A DNA stretch of 37,585 nt from Vulcanimicrobiota bacterium (GTDB lineage Bacteria; Vulcanimicrobiota; Vulcanimicrobiia; Vulcanimicrobiales; Vulcanimicrobiaceae), in assembly GCA_014304965.1 (NCBI GenBank), contig JACRTZ010000267.1, positions 1 through 37,585 of the forward strand, written 5' to 3'. A model generated the notes under the pieces. The model did no database searches, was not told the origin of the DNA, and saw only the letters and a list, made by a program, of their open reading frames with translations. Below are positions 23,843 to 33,964 of the stretch, piece after piece (the first letter of the stretch is position 1; every line of letters begins with the position of its first letter). A program made the position numbers and the translations under genes.

Positions 23843-24760
23843 GTGACGACGTTTCTCCTTCGCCGGGCGGTCGGCGCGGTTTGGGTCGTCGTCGGGGTCG
23901 CGGTGACGGTCTTCCTCATCCTTCACCTGACCGGCGACCCGGCGGCAGTAATGATGCCGCCCGACGCGACGACCGAGCAGGTCGCGGCGTTCCGTCACAA
24001 CCAGGGCTTCGACCGTCCGTTATACGTGCAGTTCGGCAGCTTTGCGTGGAACGCGTTGCGCGGCGACTTCGGCAACTCGCTGCGGCACGGCGAGCCCGCA
24101 CTCGGGCTTGCGCTCGAGCGCTTTCCCGCGTCGTTCGAACTCGCGATCTCCGCCCTGCTGCTCGCGATCGTCGTGGCCGTGCCGATCGGCATTTTGGCGG
24201 CGGTGCGCCGGAATTCGCCGGTCGATCTGGCCGCCCGGGTCTTCGCGCTGATCGGTCAAAGCGCGCCCGTGTACTGGATGGGGATCATGCTGATCTTAAT
24301 CTTCGGCGTACAACTGGGCTGGTTTCCGGTCAGCGGCATCGGCGGGATTCGCCATCTCGTGCTGCCCACGGTAACGCTCGCACTCTTCACGATGGCCCAG
24401 CTGATGCGTCTCACGCGAGCTTCGATGCTCGACGTGATGCAGAGCGACTACCTGCGCACCGCGCGCGCGAAGGGTGTTGCGCCGCTCGTCGTGTTGTGGA
24501 AGCACGCGCTGCGCAATGCGTGGCTGCCGGTCATCACGGTCATCGGCACCGAACTCGTCACGCTCTTTTCGCAAGCCGTCATCACCGAGACGATCTACTC
24601 GTGGCCCGGGGTCGCGCGCCTCGCCGTGCAGGCGATCGTGGACCGCGATTATCCGATCGTCGAGGTTGTCGTCATCTTGGCCGCGCTGGCGTTCGTCGCC
24701 ATCAACTTGCTCGTTGATCTTCTGTATGCCTCACTCGATCCACGGATTCGGTACGAATGA
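23843..24760 (+). CDS. ABC transporter permease, DppB/OppB type
   Basis: A 305-residue membrane permease with six predicted helices. The first helix follows MTTFLLRRAVGAVWVVVG. The DppB-type periplasmic loop (RHNQGFDRPLYVQFGSF) and the cytoplasmic EAA-like loop that contacts the ATPase (RTARAKGVAPLVVLWKHAL) are clear. GTG 23843 lies ten bases after the stop of the binding protein; the 3' end overlaps the next gene in ATGA. It works with the DppC-like partner to form the pore. No ATPase gene follows, so DppD/DppF-like subunits must come from elsewhere in the genome. Confidence 0.92.
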   Translation: MTTFLLRRAVGAVWVVVGVAVTVFLILHLTGDPAAVMMPPDATTEQVAAFRHNQGFDRPLYVQFGSFAWNALRGDFGNSLRHGEPALGLALERFPASFELAISALLLAIVVAVPIGILAAVRRNSPVDLAARVFALIGQSAPVYWMGIMLILIFGVQLGWFPVSGIGGIRHLVLPTVTLALFTMAQLMRLTRASMLDVMQSDYLRTARAKGVAPLVVLWKHALRNAWLPVITVIGTELVTLFSQAVITETIYSWPGVARLAVQAIVDRDYPIVEVVVILAALAFVAINLLVDLLYASLDPRIRYE

Positions 24761-25653
24761 CGACGGCGGCCATGCCCGCGCCGAGCGGCCTCGACGAACG
24801 CGTTCGCCGCAAACCGTTTCTCGCCGTGCTGTTCTCCGGCTTTCCGACGATCGTGGGTGCGGCGCTCGTTGGGATCGCGGCGTTCTTCGCGATCTTCGCG
24901 CCGTTGATCGCGCCGCACGATCCGAACCTGCAGAACTTGGGCGGCGCGTTCAAACCGCCGGCGTGGCTCGCAGGCGGTTCGCCGGCGAATCTGCTCGGCA
25001 CGGACGATCTGGGGCGCGACATCTTTTCGCGCATCGTGTGGGGCGCGCGCGTCGCGGCCATCGTCGGCCTTTCGGGCGTCGCGATCGGCGGTTCGCTCGG
25101 CGTGGCGCTCGGCATTATCGCGGGGTATTTCGGCGGTATCGTTGACGACGTGATCGCGCGGATCGCCGACGTGCAGTTCGCGTTTCCGTCGGTACTGCTC
25201 GCAATCGCGGTCGTGGGCGTGATCGGCCCGAGCCTGACGACCGTGATCGTCACGATCGGCATCACCGGCTGGGTCCAGTACGTGCGCGTCGTTCGCGCCG
25301 AAGCGCTGTCGCTGCGCGAGCGCGATTTCGTGCAGGCGGCGGTCGCGACCGGTGCCTCGCTCACGCGCGTACTCTTATGGCACGTGCTGCCGAGCATCGG
25401 CTCTTCGATCACCGTGCTTGCGACCTTCGGCGTCGCCCGGGCGATCATTTTGGAGAGCGCTCTGTCGTTCTTGGCGCTCGGCGTACCGCAAGAGATCACA
25501 TCGTGGGGCGCCATGCTCGCCGACGGCCGGCAGTTCTTGGATACCGCGTGGTGGCTCGGACTCTTTCCCGGTCTTGCGATCTTCCTAACCGTGCTGGGCG
25601 TGAATCTCTTCGGCGACGGCCTTCGCGACGCGCTCGACCCGCACTCCCGCTGA
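24757..25653 (+). CDS. ABC transporter permease, DppC/OppC type
   Basis: A 298-residue membrane permease, second of the pair. The amino end has the DppC-type cytoplasmic start and first helix (FLAVLFSGFPTIVGAALVGI), then the typical LIAPHDPN and LLGTDDLGRDIFSRI. The EAA loop is FVQAAVATGASLTRVLLWHV. ATG 24757 overlaps the upstream stop in ATGA. The gene ends ten bases from the convergent NatB-like gene, and no ATPase follows. Together with DppB and the binding protein it imports a peptide-like ligand; the specificity is open. Confidence 0.92.
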   Translation: MTTAAMPAPSGLDERVRRKPFLAVLFSGFPTIVGAALVGIAAFFAIFAPLIAPHDPNLQNLGGAFKPPAWLAGGSPANLLGTDDLGRDIFSRIVWGARVAAIVGLSGVAIGGSLGVALGIIAGYFGGIVDDVIARIADVQFAFPSVLLAIAVVGVIGPSLTTVIVTIGITGWVQYVRVVRAEALSLRERDFVQAAVATGASLTRVLLWHVLPSIGSSITVLATFGVARAIILESALSFLALGVPQEITSWGAMLADGRQFLDTAWWLGLFPGLAIFLTVLGVNLFGDGLRDALDPHSR

Positions 25654-25662
25654 CGACGTCCC

Positions 25663-26909
25663 TTACGTTCTAATGGCGGCCCAGATCTGTTTGAGCGACG
25701 GCATCTTGCCGTATAAGAGCATGCCGACCCGGTAGATTTTTCCGGAGACGTAAAAGGCGATCGCGACGGCCAACGCGTTGATGACGATTGCCAGCGCGAT
25801 CTGCCAGGCCGGGACGGCGGAGACGGCGATGCGCGTGAAGATCACGAAGGGCGAAACGAAGGGCACGAACGAGAATGCGACGCTGACCGGCGCGTCGGGC
25901 TGCGAGAGCGAGTATTGCGCGATGAAGAACGCTCCGACCACCGGCATGACCAGCGGGGTGGTTACGCTGCCGAGATCCTCGGTGCGCGAGATCAGCGACG
26001 CTGCCGCCGCGTAGATCGTCGCGAACTGCAGGTAGCCGAGCACGAAAAACACGACGAACGTAACGATCACGCCGGGATCGACGAAAAAGGACGGCATGGC
26101 GGCGGCCGGATTGTTCGAAGCGGAAGCTGCAGCGAAGTCGCTCGCGTGCGACTTGGCCGCGACGCGCGGGATCACGACCATCGCGGTCGTAAGCCAGGCG
26201 GCGATCTGCACCATCGCGATCGCGGCGGCGGCGAGCGTCTTGCCGACGAGCAAATTCGTCGGCGAAATCGTCGCGACCAAAATCTCGGCGATGCGGCTCG
26301 TCTTTTCTTCGGCAACCGCGGCCATGACGCTCTGGGCCGCCAAAATGATGGCCAGATACAGGATGAAGATCAAACCGAAGGCGACGCCGTGCGCCGTTCC
26401 AGCGCTCGTCGAATCTGCAAAGCGCCGGTCGATCGGGTGGACGGCGCGGTCCACATGCACGGCGGAATCGTATTTCGCGATCTGCAATCCCGCTACAAGT
26501 TAGAGATTGAGCGGGACGAGTTGCGAAAACGCGCGGTCGGCGAACGCCGAAAGATCGCGCGGGTAGATGTCGAGGAAGATGCGGGCGTTTTTGATCGACA
26601 CGCCGATTGCAGCGGCCGCGTGGTGATGCGCGTCGAGGTACTCGGGGGTTACGGCCGCGGGCAGCGCTTCCACGCGTTCGAGGATTTGAAAGGCATGCCG
26701 GCGGGCGAGCAGCGTGGCGACCCGATCGCGAATCGCGGGCGCACCGGCAAGCACCAGGCCGTCAGTGGACGAGCGCTCGAGTTTAGTAAGGAACGACGGC
26801 GCCGCCAAGAGGATCATGATCGCCACGACACCGACCAGGGTCGCGACCATGAAAATGCGCGAGCGGATCTTGCGCATGAACTCCGCGGTGAAAACGACGC
26901 CGATTTCAT

Positions 26910-26913
<4 letters not shown>
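25663..26913 (-). pseudogene. ABC-2 type (NatB-like) permease interrupted by an in-frame TAA
   Basis: The reading frame from ATG 26913 to the stop at 25663 would give a 415-residue NatB-like exporter permease: an amino-terminal helix (IFMVATLVGVVAIMILLAA), a large extracytoplasmic region, and about five carboxyl-terminal helices starting near VAFGLIFILYLAIILAA. A TAA at 26500-26502 breaks it after residue 137 (FSQLVPLNL), in the same frame; a TTG at 26487 could restart the second part. The gene is coupled to the intact ATPase by ATGA. Either it is a recent nonsense mutation (pseudogene), or the stop is read through or re-initiated, or the base call is wrong. Both halves keep normal protein composition. 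Confidence 0.72.
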
Positions 26914-27806
<893 letters not shown>

Positions 27807-27913
27807 GGACCCTCTTTCGTATGCAGGGTGCGGAAGGACTCCACGCACCAGTCGCCGCGCTCGTTTCGTCCGGCGCCAGGAGCGGCCTGCGCAAGGCGGT
27901 ATAGCAACGCGCT

Positions 27914-29509
27914 GTGAGTCTTCCCGAAAAAGCGACGCGCGCCGCGGCGCGATCCACGCGCGCCATGGTCGCTTCGCCGCACGCGCTTGCCACCGCCGCC
28001 GGCGTTGACGTTTTGCGCAGGGGCGGTAACGCGGTGGATGCGGCGATTGCGACCAACGCCGTCCTGTCGGTCGTCTACCCGACGAGTTGCGGCATCGGCG
28101 GCGACGCATTTTGGGTGATCTACGAGCCCAAAACCGACGAGGTGGTCGCGTATAACGGGAGCGGGCGCGCCTCGCGCGCGCTGACGGCCGACCTGCTGCG
28201 CGCGCAAGGCCATCGAGAGATGCCGCAACGCGGGCCGTTTTCGGTGACCGTGCCGGGCGCCGTGCGCTCGTGGGAAGACGTGGGGCGAGCGCACGGTTCG
28301 GGCGACCTCGACGAGCTGCTTGCGCCCGCGGAGACGTACGCGCGCGAGGGCTTCGCCGCTACCAACGTCAATGCCGATTACTTCGCGCTCAACGCCGAAA
28401 TGTTGCGCAAAGATCCCGACGCGGACGCGCTGTTCATGCGCGGCGGCGTCCCGCGCGCAGGCGACGTGTTGCGCAATCCGCCGCTTGCCGGCGTGCTCGG
28501 TGAGATCCGTCGCGGAGGTGCGGACGCGTTCTATCAAGGCCGGGTTGCCGACGCGATCGCCGGGACGCTTGCGGCCGCCGGAAATCCAATGACGTCCGAC
28601 GACCTTGCGTCGCATCGGACCGAACGCGTGCGGCCGTTGCGCATTGCCTGGAACGGCGCCGAGATTTACGCCCATCCGCCCAACTCGCAAGCGGCGATGG
28701 CGCTCATGGTCCTCGGTGCACTCGAACACGACGGCGCGGCGAGCGATGCCGACTGGACGCACCTTGCGGTTGAAGCGATCAAGTACGCGTTCGACGCGCG
28801 TGACGAGCGGATCGGCGAGCCCGCTGCCATGACGTCGCCGATCGACGAACTGCTCACGCCGCAAGCGCTGCGCTCCTTGCGCGCCAAGCTCGATCCCACT
28901 CGCGCACGCGAACGCTTTGCCCGTCCGGACCGCGGGGGGACGATCGCGATCGTCGCGGTGGACGGCGAAGGCCGCGCGGTTTCGCTGATCGAGAGCCTCT
29001 ACATGAACTTCGGCTCGGGCATCGTGGCGCGCGGAACGGGCATCTTTCTCCAAAATCGCGGCGCGTATTTTTCGCTCGAGCCCGGCTCGGTCAACGAACT
29101 CGGCGGCGGCAAACGTCCGCTGCACACGCTGTCGCCGGGCATGTTGCTGCGCGACGGAAAGCCGGAATTCGTGTACGGGACGATGGGCGGCGACGGGCAG
29201 CCGCAAACGCACGTGCAGATGATTCACAACGTCTACGAACGCGGCCTCAACGTACAAGAGGCCATCGACGCGCCGCGTTTCGTGTACGGTCGCGATGCGG
29301 ATTCCGCGTACGCCGATGCGTTGCGCGTCGAGTCTCGCTACGATCCGGCGGTGCTGGCGTCGCTGCGGGAGCGCGGTCACGAGATCTTCGTCGTCGGCCC
29401 GTATGAGAACGTACTCGGCCACGCGATGGGGATTACGATCGACCGGGAACGCGGGACGCTTGCGGGCGGAGCCGACCCGCGCGCCGATTCGCTGGCGCTC
29501 GGCTTGTAG
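27914..29509 (+). CDS. ggt: Gamma-glutamyltransferase
   Basis: A 531-residue N-terminal-nucleophile hydrolase that cleaves gamma-glutamyl bonds (glutathione breakdown) or transfers the group. It is made as a proenzyme that cuts itself before the nucleophilic threonine: here T343 in DRGGTIAIVAVDGEG, leaving a small subunit of 189 residues, the normal size. The large subunit has GGNAVDAAIATNAVLSVVYP and CGIGGDAFW. The small subunit has NFGSGIV and the glycine-rich GTMGGDGQPQTHVQ. No signal peptide is evident at the GTG start (27914), so it may be cytoplasmic, unlike the classical periplasmic enzymes. It is divergent from the NatA-like gene over about 107 bases. Confidence 0.9.
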   Translation: MSLPEKATRAAARSTRAMVASPHALATAAGVDVLRRGGNAVDAAIATNAVLSVVYPTSCGIGGDAFWVIYEPKTDEVVAYNGSGRASRALTADLLRAQGHREMPQRGPFSVTVPGAVRSWEDVGRAHGSGDLDELLAPAETYAREGFAATNVNADYFALNAEMLRKDPDADALFMRGGVPRAGDVLRNPPLAGVLGEIRRGGADAFYQGRVADAIAGTLAAAGNPMTSDDLASHRTERVRPLRIAWNGAEIYAHPPNSQAAMALMVLGALEHDGAASDADWTHLAVEAIKYAFDARDERIGEPAAMTSPIDELLTPQALRSLRAKLDPTRARERFARPDRGGTIAIVAVDGEGRAVSLIESLYMNFGSGIVARGTGIFLQNRGAYFSLEPGSVNELGGGKRPLHTLSPGMLLRDGKPEFVYGTMGGDGQPQTHVQMIHNVYERGLNVQEAIDAPRFVYGRDADSAYADALRVESRYDPAVLASLRERGHEIFVVGPYENVLGHAMGITIDRERGTLAGGADPRADSLALGL

Positions 29510-29518
29510 GAATCAAGG

Positions 29519-30004
29519 GTGTTCGACGAGCCGCGCGGGCTCAAGAATTGGGGCGCGACGCTCGCCGACAGTTTGCATTGGTATCCGTGCGACGATCTCG
29601 GCTTTGCGCACGACGACGAGTATCTGCGGGCGCTCGACGTCGCCGCGCCGCCGGAACTGGCATTTGCCGCGCTCGCCTTCTTCGGGGCGCGTGGCGCTCC
29701 GCCGATTCCCGGCCGGCGTTTCTTTGGATGGTTTCGGGTCGTGACTGCGGCGCAGAACGAGCACGTGACGGTGGCTTTGCGCCGCAGCCTCCCGAGCTGG
29801 TTGCTCGGCGACTACGTGATGACGTACCGGGTACTCCCGGGCGATGTCGGAGCACGACTCGCGCTCAAGGTGCTGGCGCGCTATCCGCGCGGCCCCCTGG
29901 GGCTGCTCGCGCGCATGGGGGCGCCGCTGGTAGACCGCATCGCTTCGGCCCAGCGGCTTCGTCGCGTACGCGATGCGGCGGAAGCCGCACAAATAAATGA
30001 GTAA
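29519..30004 (+). CDS. Hypothetical protein, SRPBCC-like
   Basis: A 161-residue soluble protein that follows ggt by nine bases, possibly in the same transcript. It has the mixed strand-helix outline of START/SRPBCC proteins: a middle part with hydrophobic strands (RRFFGWFRVVTAAQNEHVTV, MTYRVLPGD) and a long basic carboxyl helix (VDRIASAQRLRRVRDAAEAA). I do not see any catalytic motif. The fold assignment is weak. GTG 29519 is the start used; no strong ribosome site is seen. Confidence 0.6.
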   Translation: MFDEPRGLKNWGATLADSLHWYPCDDLGFAHDDEYLRALDVAAPPELAFAALAFFGARGAPPIPGRRFFGWFRVVTAAQNEHVTVALRRSLPSWLLGDYVMTYRVLPGDVGARLALKVLARYPRGPLGLLARMGAPLVDRIASAQRLRRVRDAAEAAQINE

Positions 30005-30024
30005 CCGAATGTCTCTAGTCCTAG

Positions 30025-30053
30025 TTGACTACCTAACCCTGCTTTGTTAAGGT
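30025..30053 (+). promoter_or_regulatory. Candidate sigma-70 promoter
   Basis: TTGACT (30025-30030) and TAAGGT (30048-30053) are separated by 17 bases and would direct transcription to the gene at 30109. The gap (30005-30108) is visibly less GC-rich than the genes around it. The element also contains CTAGTTGACT, which recurs at 35481-35490 upstream of the beta-lactamase-like gene. The -10 is imperfect. Confidence 0.4.
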
Positions 30054-30066
30054 CCTAAACAACCTG

Positions 30067-30083
30067 CCAAGCTTCTCGCTTGG
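30067..30083. other. Leader hairpin before the hypothetical gene at 30109
   Basis: CCAAGC (30067-30072) and GCTTGG (30078-30083) form a perfect six-base-pair stem with the loop TTCTC. It lies between the candidate promoter and the start codon at 30109. No T-run follows, so it is not a simple terminator; it could be a leader element or an operator. Confidence 0.35.
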
Positions 30084-30108
30084 GTCGTGCCAATGGGGTG
30101 GGTCGGTC

Positions 30109-30480
30109 ATGCTGCTCGAGGACTTCGAACGTTTGGTCCGCCGGGAGGCTCCATTTCAGCCCCCGGAGACGCTGCGCGCTGTGGCCGCCTACCTCGAATC
30201 GCTAGCATCGGGGCGGACAAACGGTTCGGGCGAGTTACGCGTCGGCGCAGCCGTCCACGCCAGCCATCTCGATTACGAATGGCACACGTACGGCGTCGTG
30301 ACCGAGCTGTGCGAGACGACCTGTCTCGTCCAGTCGCCCGAACGGGATCGCCCCGAGTTGATCGTGCGCGACGAACAGCACGTTCGCATGCTGAGCCCCG
30401 AAGAATGGGCGCACGTCGAACCGCGTCTGCGTGGACGGAAAGAACGGCTCGCGGACGAGCGCAGAGCTACGGCCGGCTAG
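30109..30480 (+). CDS. Hypothetical small protein
   Basis: A 123-residue soluble protein that I do not recognise. The amino third is helical (LLEDFERLVRREAPFQPPE). The middle has a short strand-rich part (LRVGAAVHASHLDYEWHTYG and VTELCETTCLVQSPE) that could be an SH3-like or small beta-barrel fold, and the end is charged. There is no signal peptide or membrane segment. It has its own AT-richer leader with a candidate promoter and hairpin. Its stop overlaps the stop of the convergent phosphoesterase fusion by four bases. Confidence 0.6.
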   Translation: MLLEDFERLVRREAPFQPPETLRAVAAYLESLASGRTNGSGELRVGAAVHASHLDYEWHTYGVVTELCETTCLVQSPERDRPELIVRDEQHVRMLSPEEWAHVEPRLRGRKERLADERRATAG

Positions 30481-32903
30481 CGATCCTTCGAAAAACGTCC
30501 GAACGGCGGCGGCTTCGCGTTTGCGCCTTTGACCGCGTGCCAGATGATGTCGTTTAGGTCGGCCGCCGGTGCGGCATCGGCGTGTTCGAAATCGAGCGCG
30601 GCGCTGTCCTTAGCGCGGTAGGCCGCAGTTGCGTTGCGCGTCGAGAGGTCCACGCGCGCGGGTAGGGCGTCGAACGGTTGCGCGTTCCGTTTGCGCACGT
30701 CGAAGGCTGCGTAGAGGGGGTTTGCCGACGCGTCGTAGACCGAGAGCGGCGGGAGTCCGAGAATAATTTCGATGGTGCGCACCAAGCCCGCGGTCGAATA
30801 GCGCTCGTGCTGCACGCCGCCGGCCGCGATGGGACTCACGACGTACATGGTCGTGCGCTGGTCGTCAACGTGATCGGGACCATTTTGTGCGTCGTCTTCG
30901 ATAACGAAAATCGCGGTGTCTTTCCAATAGGACGAGTGGGACACGGCGTCCACGATGCGTCCGAGCGCGAGATCGTTTTCGGCGACCATCGCGGTCGGCG
31001 TCTTCGACCCGGGCCGCGTTCCGTTGGTGTGATCGTTCGGCAAGCGCACGATCTCGAGTTGCGGAAGGTCGCCGCGCGTCACGTAACCAGCGAACTCGCG
31101 CGCCCACTCGGCCTCGCGATCCAAATCGGAATACGACGTGTCGTAGCCGCGATACACCGGGTCTATGCGACCGGTAAGGTCCGGCATGTGTGTCGTGACG
31201 GGCTCTCCGGCGCGCCCCGGGTTGGTGACGAACTCGCCGTAGTCGCGCAGCGAGACGCCTGCCGCAACCGCGGCGTTCCAAAGATATCCGCTGTGCGGAA
31301 TTGACGCGTCGGCGCCGTCTTCGAAGTCGTATAATGCGCGCCGCGACGGACCGTTCTGCGGATACATGCGCTCGAGGTAGTCGTTGCCGAAGGCGGCCAT
31401 AGACCAGTTGTGACCGTCAGGGCTGATCTGCGCGTCGGCAAACGTCGCGTCGAAAACGCCGAAGCGCCGTGCGAGCGCATGTTGGTTCGGCGTGACGTTC
31501 TCGCCGAATAGCGTGAGTGCCGGATCGCCGTCGGCGCCCGCGATGTCTCCCAGCACTTGATCGAACGTGCGATTCTCTTTGACGATGTAGATGACGTGTT
31601 TGATCGGTCCGTTCGGGCGTACTGCCGAAAAACCGTAACGCCGCTGAACTTCGCCGAGCGGGTCCGAGAGCGCGGCACTCGCGCGCCGGTCCGCGAGCGC
31701 ACCGCGCACGTTCGGGCCGGCGTTGTCGCGCACGACCGCCAGGCCGGAGGCCACGGCACCGTCGTCGGGACGCGCGATGCGTCGAATGGAACCCGCGAGC
31801 GTCGAGAGCACGTAGCCGGGCGAGCCGCGCTCGTAAGGCTTGAACGCCGGATTTGCGCGGCTGCCTTCACCCTTGCCGTTGGCCACGTACAGCGTGCCGT
31901 CGCGCGGATCCACGGTGACCGCGGTCGGATACCAGCCGGCCGCAAGCGCGCCGAGCGCTGAAAGGCCACCGGTCGCGTCGACGGCCAGCACGGCGACCGC
32001 GTTCGCGGCGCCGCACGCAACGTAGAGGCGGCGGCCGTCGCGATCGAGCGACATCGCGCTCGGTGACGCGCCGAACACTTTCGCATCGTACAGTCCGACG
32101 TTGACGTCGGCGATGCGCGCGCCAGCTTTCACGTCCACGACGCCGATCGCGTCGTCGTCAGCCTCGGCGACGTACAGTCTGGAACCGTCCTTCGACAGGA
32201 GCAAGCTTTCGGGATGTTTGCCGACGGCGATGACGCTCGGACGCGTAGCGTGCGTCGCAACATCGATCACCGAGACACTTTGTTCCGCCCAGTTGGCGAC
32301 GAAGACCAGCGAACCGTCGGCCGAAAAGGCAACGCCCGCGGGCCGATGGCCGACTTTTGCGGTCGCGACGACGTTACCACTCGCGACGTCTACGAACGCA
32401 ACGGCATCCGCGAGATTGCCCGCCACGGCCAGCGTCTTCCCGTCGGGCGACAAGGCGAAGCCCGTCGGCCAAAATGGTTTGGGCATCGCCAGCGTGCGAT
32501 CGGTTTGACCGCTCGCGGCGTCAACGTGCACGAGCGATTCGCCGCCGCCGCTCGAGCCCCAGAACCCGCTGCCGCCGTCCGGCACGACGTCGCCGTAGGC
32601 GTCGGGTAAATCGATACTGCGCTGCACGGCAAGCGTTGCCGGGTCCAGGATCCGAAAGCCGTTTGCGCCGCCGCCCGTTTCCGCCACGACGAGGTGTGCG
32701 CCGTCAGCGGTCAGCCGCGCGCTCGAAGGCAGCGGTCGCGTCGCGCCCACGCGGTCGGGGGCGGGCGACAGCGTCCACTCCGTGGGCAGCAGGACGCGGC
32801 CCGCGCCCATGGCTGCGAAAACTACCGCAATGGGTAGAAGCAAGACGGACGCAGCGGCCGCCCAGGCCGGGCGTTTCTTCATGAACCGCAAGAGCAAGGC
32901 CAT
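30477..32903 (-). CDS. YncE-like beta-propeller fused to a phosphoesterase (bifunctional YncE/alkaline-phosphatase type)
   Basis: An 808-residue exported protein. One hydrophobic helix near residues 13-32 serves as signal anchor. Residues about 50-430 are a seven-bladed YVTN-type propeller with repeated SPDGKTLAVAG, SADGSLVFVANWAEQSVSVI and SKDGSRLYVAEADDDAIGVV units. From about residue 440 comes a phosphoesterase domain of the phospholipase C/acid-phosphatase family: IVKENRTFDQVLG, ISPDGHNWS, and LPNDHTNGT. ATG 32903 and ATG 32882 are both possible; the first gives a basic segment before the helix. The fused pair is found elsewhere as bifunctional YncE/alkaline phosphatase proteins. The substrate is unknown. 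Confidence 0.82.
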   Translation of the reverse strand: MALLLRFMKKRPAWAAAASVLLLPIAVVFAAMGAGRVLLPTEWTLSPAPDRVGATRPLPSSARLTADGAHLVVAETGGGANGFRILDPATLAVQRSIDLPDAYGDVVPDGGSGFWGSSGGGESLVHVDAASGQTDRTLAMPKPFWPTGFALSPDGKTLAVAGNLADAVAFVDVASGNVVATAKVGHRPAGVAFSADGSLVFVANWAEQSVSVIDVATHATRPSVIAVGKHPESLLLSKDGSRLYVAEADDDAIGVVDVKAGARIADVNVGLYDAKVFGASPSAMSLDRDGRRLYVACGAANAVAVLAVDATGGLSALGALAAGWYPTAVTVDPRDGTLYVANGKGEGSRANPAFKPYERGSPGYVLSTLAGSIRRIARPDDGAVASGLAVVRDNAGPNVRGALADRRASAALSDPLGEVQRRYGFSAVRPNGPIKHVIYIVKENRTFDQVLGDIAGADGDPALTLFGENVTPNQHALARRFGVFDATFADAQISPDGHNWSMAAFGNDYLERMYPQNGPSRRALYDFEDGADASIPHSGYLWNAAVAAGVSLRDYGEFVTNPGRAGEPVTTHMPDLTGRIDPVYRGYDTSYSDLDREAEWAREFAGYVTRGDLPQLEIVRLPNDHTNGTRPGSKTPTAMVAENDLALGRIVDAVSHSSYWKDTAIFVIEDDAQNGPDHVDDQRTTMYVVSPIAAGGVQHERYSTAGLVRTIEIILGLPPLSVYDASANPLYAAFDVRKRNAQPFDALPARVDLSTRNATAAYRAKDSAALDFEHADAAPAADLNDIIWHAVKGANAKPPPFGRFSKDR

Positions 32904-33019
32904 TCGGCCAAGTTCCGCCTCGAACCATTGGCCCCTCGGAGCACGAGCGCGCGCGGACTCGCTTGATGCGGCCGGAAACAAAAATGCGTGCCCCGCTCGT
33001 TTCTCGAAAGGAGGCGACC

Positions 33020-33964
33020 ATGAACCTGAACGCTTCGACGGTCTTTGCCCAGGGCCGATTCATGACGTACGACGATGCGCGGGTCGGCCTGCTGACGCAC
33101 GGGCTCAATTACGGCACGGGCTGTTTTGAAGGCATTCGGGGGTATTGGAACCAGGACGAGCGCGAACTCAACCTGCTGCTGCTGCGCGAGCACTTCGAGC
33201 GGCTTCATACGTCCGCGAAGATTCTCTTGATGAAGATTCCGCATACGGTGGACGAATTGGTCGAACTCACGCTCGAGCTCTGCGCGCGCAACCGATTCGA
33301 GCAAGACGTGTACATTCGGCCGCTGTGCTACAAGAGTGCCGAAGACGTCGGCGTGCGGCTGATGGGCGTCCCCGACGCCTTTACGATTACGGCCCTTCCC
33401 TACACGCCGTACTACGACGCGTCGGCCGGGCTGAAGACGTGCGTCAGTTCGTGGCGCCGGGTTGACGATACGATGGCGCCTGCCCGCGCGAAGATCACCG
33501 GCGCGTACGTGAACTCCGCGCTCGCCAAAAGCGAAGCGCAGATGAACGGATTTGACGAAGCGATCATGCTCTCGAACGACGGTCACGTAGCCGAAGGTTC
33601 GGCCGCCAACATGTTCATCGTCCGTAACGGCACGCTGTTCACGCCCGATCCGACGCAGAACGTGCTGGAAGGGATCACGCGGCGCGCAGTGCTGACGCTG
33701 GCCGAAAACGAGCTTCGTATTCCGGTCGTGGAGCGCATGATCGATCGCAGCGAACTGTACGCAGCCGACGAAATTTTCTTCACGGGGACGGCTGCCGGCA
33801 TTACGTTCGTGACGGCGGTGGACCATCGCCAAGTCGGCGACGGCCGCATGGGCCCGGTCGCCCGGCGCCTGCGCGAACTCTACGAGAGCGCGGTCAACGG
33901 GCGCGCGCCGAAATACCGCGGATGGCTTACGCCCGTGTACGCCAACCGCCGCGTCCCCGCCTAA
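33020..33964 (+). CDS. ilvE: Branched-chain amino acid aminotransferase
   Basis: A 314-residue pyridoxal-phosphate enzyme of fold type IV that transaminates leucine, isoleucine and valine with 2-oxoglutarate. Family marks are the amino end GLLTHGLNYGTGCFEGIRGY, catalytic K158 in ARAKITGAYVNSALAKSEA, and the phosphate-binding EGSAANMFIV and FTGTAAGITFV segments. ATG 33020 has the window's best ribosome site, AAGGAGG, about six bases upstream. The length matches the family (about 300-310). It lies divergent from the propeller/phosphoesterase gene and overlaps the small membrane gene that follows by 43 bases. Confidence 0.94.
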   Translation: MNLNASTVFAQGRFMTYDDARVGLLTHGLNYGTGCFEGIRGYWNQDERELNLLLLREHFERLHTSAKILLMKIPHTVDELVELTLELCARNRFEQDVYIRPLCYKSAEDVGVRLMGVPDAFTITALPYTPYYDASAGLKTCVSSWRRVDDTMAPARAKITGAYVNSALAKSEAQMNGFDEAIMLSNDGHVAEGSAANMFIVRNGTLFTPDPTQNVLEGITRRAVLTLAENELRIPVVERMIDRSELYAADEIFFTGTAAGITFVTAVDHRQVGDGRMGPVARRLRELYESAVNGRAPKYRGWLTPVYANRRVPA

